Source of the DNA: Zymoseptoria tritici IPO323
Lineage: Eukaryota; Ascomycota; Dothideomycetes; Mycosphaerellales; Mycosphaerellaceae
Reading direction: 5' to 3'
Assembly (NCBI RefSeq): GCF_000219625.1
Contig: NC_018204.1
Location: 248,001-312,000 of the forward strand
DNA: 64,000 bases
The notes under the pieces were generated by a model. The model was not told where the DNA came from, did not search any database, and saw only the letters and a list, made by a program, of their open reading frames with translations. Made by a program: the position numbers and the translations under genes. The first letter of the stretch is position 1; each line of letters opens with the position of its first letter. Below are positions 63,605 to 64,000 of this stretch, one piece after another.

Positions 63605-64000
63605 ATTAGCACTTAATCTATTTAGAGGCGAGTTGCAGATGGCCAGCCTAAATTCTGCAGCATCGGCTTAGGGGTCTGGAGGTGCTCGGAAGTTGCAGGT
63701 ATTCGGGAAGTCGCTCGATGACTTTTGCTGGGGAATATCGACCACAGCGGACATCGTTAGCAGGGACCATCTGCGGAGACGACGAGTTGACAGATGCAGG
63801 GAATAGTCTGTCCGTACGGCCACCTGAACTAGGCAGGAGATGATGGAGGCGATTGACTGGCTAATCGTGCATTTGCCCAATCCACTCGTCCTCACCAAGA
63901 TAGCACCACCGACTCTTGTCGAAGTCCGAGCGGAAGGATGATCAAGAGACTATTGAGCTGAGCTAGAAGTGTGCATTGAGTAAATGGATGTTCGCGAAAG
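63605..64000. other. No gene recognised
   Basis: Short minus-strand frame 63668-63898 only. Nothing assignable. Confidence 0.35.

Noticed and set aside
1..64000. tRNA, rRNA or CRISPR array.
   Set aside because: No GGTTCGAATCC-type T-arm within a cloverleaf and no rRNA segments were seen. The only regular repeats are minisatellites without unique spacers of constant length.

Overview
The window reads as a repeat-rich, gene-poor stretch of a filamentous ascomycete genome (Pezizomycotina, perhaps a dothideomycete). Reasons: short GT-AG introns of 50-80 bp, fungal-type domains (Zn(II)2Cys6 clusters, a Fungal_trans_2-like C-terminal domain, an HNH_2-like nuclease, JmjC/cupin-like proteins), and transposons carrying the RIP signature. 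In the transposons CpA/TpG has become TpA, so Gln and Trp codons are in-frame stops, start codons are lost and Asp codons read Asn. The species cannot be named from the sequence, and no tRNA, rRNA or CRISPR array was seen.

Layout. 1-4801: minus-strand Ty3/Gypsy element, cut by the window edge. It is inserted in a RIP-mutated hAT transposase whose remaining 5' half and terminal inverted repeat run to 6116. 6.1-28 kb: scattered host genes, namely a small Zn2Cys6 protein (about 9.4-10.1 kb), a Fungal_trans_2 factor (11.8-13.1 kb), a possible membrane protein, a 286-residue orphan, an HNH nuclease (19.0-20.3 kb) and an isolated Zn2Cys6 fragment (25.9 kb). They are separated by decayed DNA, and a Mutator-type MITE with a perfect 9-bp duplication sits at 27.5 kb. 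28-39 kb: a JmjC-like gene carrying two in-frame TAA codons, an intact 767-residue orphan, a hAT MITE and a coiled-coil gene built on 39-residue repeats. 39-47 kb: mostly undecipherable, with a damaged JmjC/cupin-like gene at 45.7-46.7 kb. 47366-56850: a complete 9.5-kb Ty3/Gypsy element with LTRs, target duplication, polypurine tract, a gag/pol pair joined by an A-AAA-AAA slip site, and a long extra antisense reading frame. 56.9-64 kb: minisatellite, a decaying minus-strand gene and small repeats.

The most unusual non-coding structures are a family of about 40-80-bp palindromic repeats rich in ACGT cores (six copies, 6.5-37.4 kb) and five consecutive mini-hairpins with a near-constant loop but different, self-complementary stems (8461-8612). 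The genes do not form a recognisable pathway or cluster. The unifying process is transposon invasion, RIP, and probable spill-over of RIP-like mutations into nearby genes. Many open frames in this region are open only from non-ATG codons, so gene calls without a domain or clean splice sites are kept at low confidence.
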